Source: Pseudomonadota bacterium (GTDB lineage Bacteria; Pseudomonadota; Alphaproteobacteria; Caulobacterales; Aquidulcibacteraceae). Taken from it: a stretch of DNA of 6,632 nt. The DNA lies in assembly GCA_023461135.1 (NCBI GenBank), contig JAEWNX010000325.1:1-6632 (forward strand), written 5' to 3'. The position numbers were made by a program, and so were the translations under genes. A model generated the notes under the pieces. The model saw only the letters and a list, made by a program, of their open reading frames with translations. It had not been told where the DNA came from and did not search any database. Shown one piece after another: positions 6,226 to 6,632 of the stretch (the first letter of the stretch is position 1; the number at the start of each line of letters is the position of its first letter).

Positions 6226-6632
6226 GTGAAGATCGTGGGTCGATACCAGATCCAAGCGCGCATTGGCCAAGGCGCGATGGCCAACGTGTACCGTGCGTTC
6301 GATCCCGACATTAACCGCGTGCTTGCCATAAAAGTCCTGAAGCGCGAGTACTGCCGCAATCCGCAATTCGCGTCGCGCTTCCTGCGCGAAGCCCGCGCCG
6401 CCGGCGCTCTCTCGCACCCCAACATCGTCACGATCTACGATGTCGGCGAGATTGAAGGCTTTCCCTACATCGCGATGGAGCTGTTGGATGGCCAGCCGCT
6501 TGACGCAGTCGCGACGCGCGTCGGCCGTTTCCCGATCTCCGACGTCATCGAGATCGGTTGCCAGCTCGCCGACGCATTGCGCTACGCGCACGAGCAGGGC
6601 GTCGTGCACCGCGACATCAAGCCGTCGAACAT
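6226..6632 (+). CDS. Hanks-type serine/threonine protein kinase, N-terminal part
   Basis: Bacterial eukaryotic-like kinase (PknB/Stk type) that transfers the ATP gamma-phosphate to Ser/Thr of target proteins. The 135 visible residues include the nucleotide-binding loop GQGAMANVY (14-22), the ATP-anchoring Lys36 in LAIKVLK, the partner Glu55 in FLREARAAGAL, the HPNIV block (64-68), a hinge region at IAMELLDGQPL (82-92) and the catalytic loop HRDIKPSN (128-135) with catalytic Asp130. All residues expected in this part are present, so an active kinase is likely. The DFG motif, activation loop and everything C-terminal (membrane helix, sensor or other domains) lie outside the window. The start is GTG at 6226, with GGGAG 9 bases upstream; a GTG at 6235 has no well-placed site. 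The kinase domain begins within a few residues of the start. It lies 72 bp after the LysM lipoprotein on the same strand. Confidence 0.93.
   Translation, partial: MKIVGRYQIQARIGQGAMANVYRAFDPDINRVLAIKVLKREYCRNPQFASRFLREARAAGALSHPNIVTIYDVGEIEGFPYIAMELLDGQPLDAVATRVGRFPISDVIEIGCQLADALRYAHEQGVVHRDIKPSN

Overview
The window reads as ordinary high-GC chromosomal DNA of a Gram-negative bacterium. The evidence is a TonB-dependent outer-membrane receptor, two predicted lipoproteins, a Wza/GumB-type polysaccharide exporter with a Wzz/GumC-type partner, a c-di-GMP phosphodiesterase and a Hanks-type kinase. Gene style (many GCG/CGC codons, EEVIVTA-type TonB box) suggests Pseudomonadota, most likely Alphaproteobacteria of the Caulobacterales/Hyphomonadaceae sort. 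That placement is an inference; a gammaproteobacterium is not excluded. No rRNA, tRNA, CRISPR array, insertion sequence, integrase or attachment site was seen.

Layout. On the minus strand, reading leftward from about 1450, lies a polysaccharide export module: a short Poly_export/SLBB lipoprotein (872-1450), a 184-bp gap, then the first 229 residues of a Wzz/GumC-like co-polymerase that runs off the left edge (1-687). A 178-bp divergent control region (1451-1628) follows. It holds a plausible minus-strand promoter, a tandem TGTACGA repeat and a small hairpin that covers the presumed ribosome binding site of the next gene. On the plus strand come a 664-residue TonB-dependent receptor (1629-3623), a 119-bp gap, and then a signalling and envelope cluster: a two-helix membrane protein with a degenerate GGDEF and an intact EAL domain (3743-5437), a TPR-LysM-TPR lipoprotein overlapping it by ATGA (5434-6153), and, after 72 bp holding a perfect 7-bp stem-loop, the start of a serine/threonine kinase (6226 to the right edge).

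How they may work together. The minus-strand pair should form the envelope-spanning export path for a capsule or exopolysaccharide. The EAL protein, LysM lipoprotein and kinase sit in order on one strand and look co-transcribed, at least the first two. A working model is that they link c-di-GMP turnover, a peptidoglycan-bound scaffold and protein phosphorylation. Nothing in the sequence proves that this cluster controls the adjacent polysaccharide module. All the genes belong to known families; the novelty, if any, lies in the EAL/LysM/kinase combination and the regulatory structures between genes.
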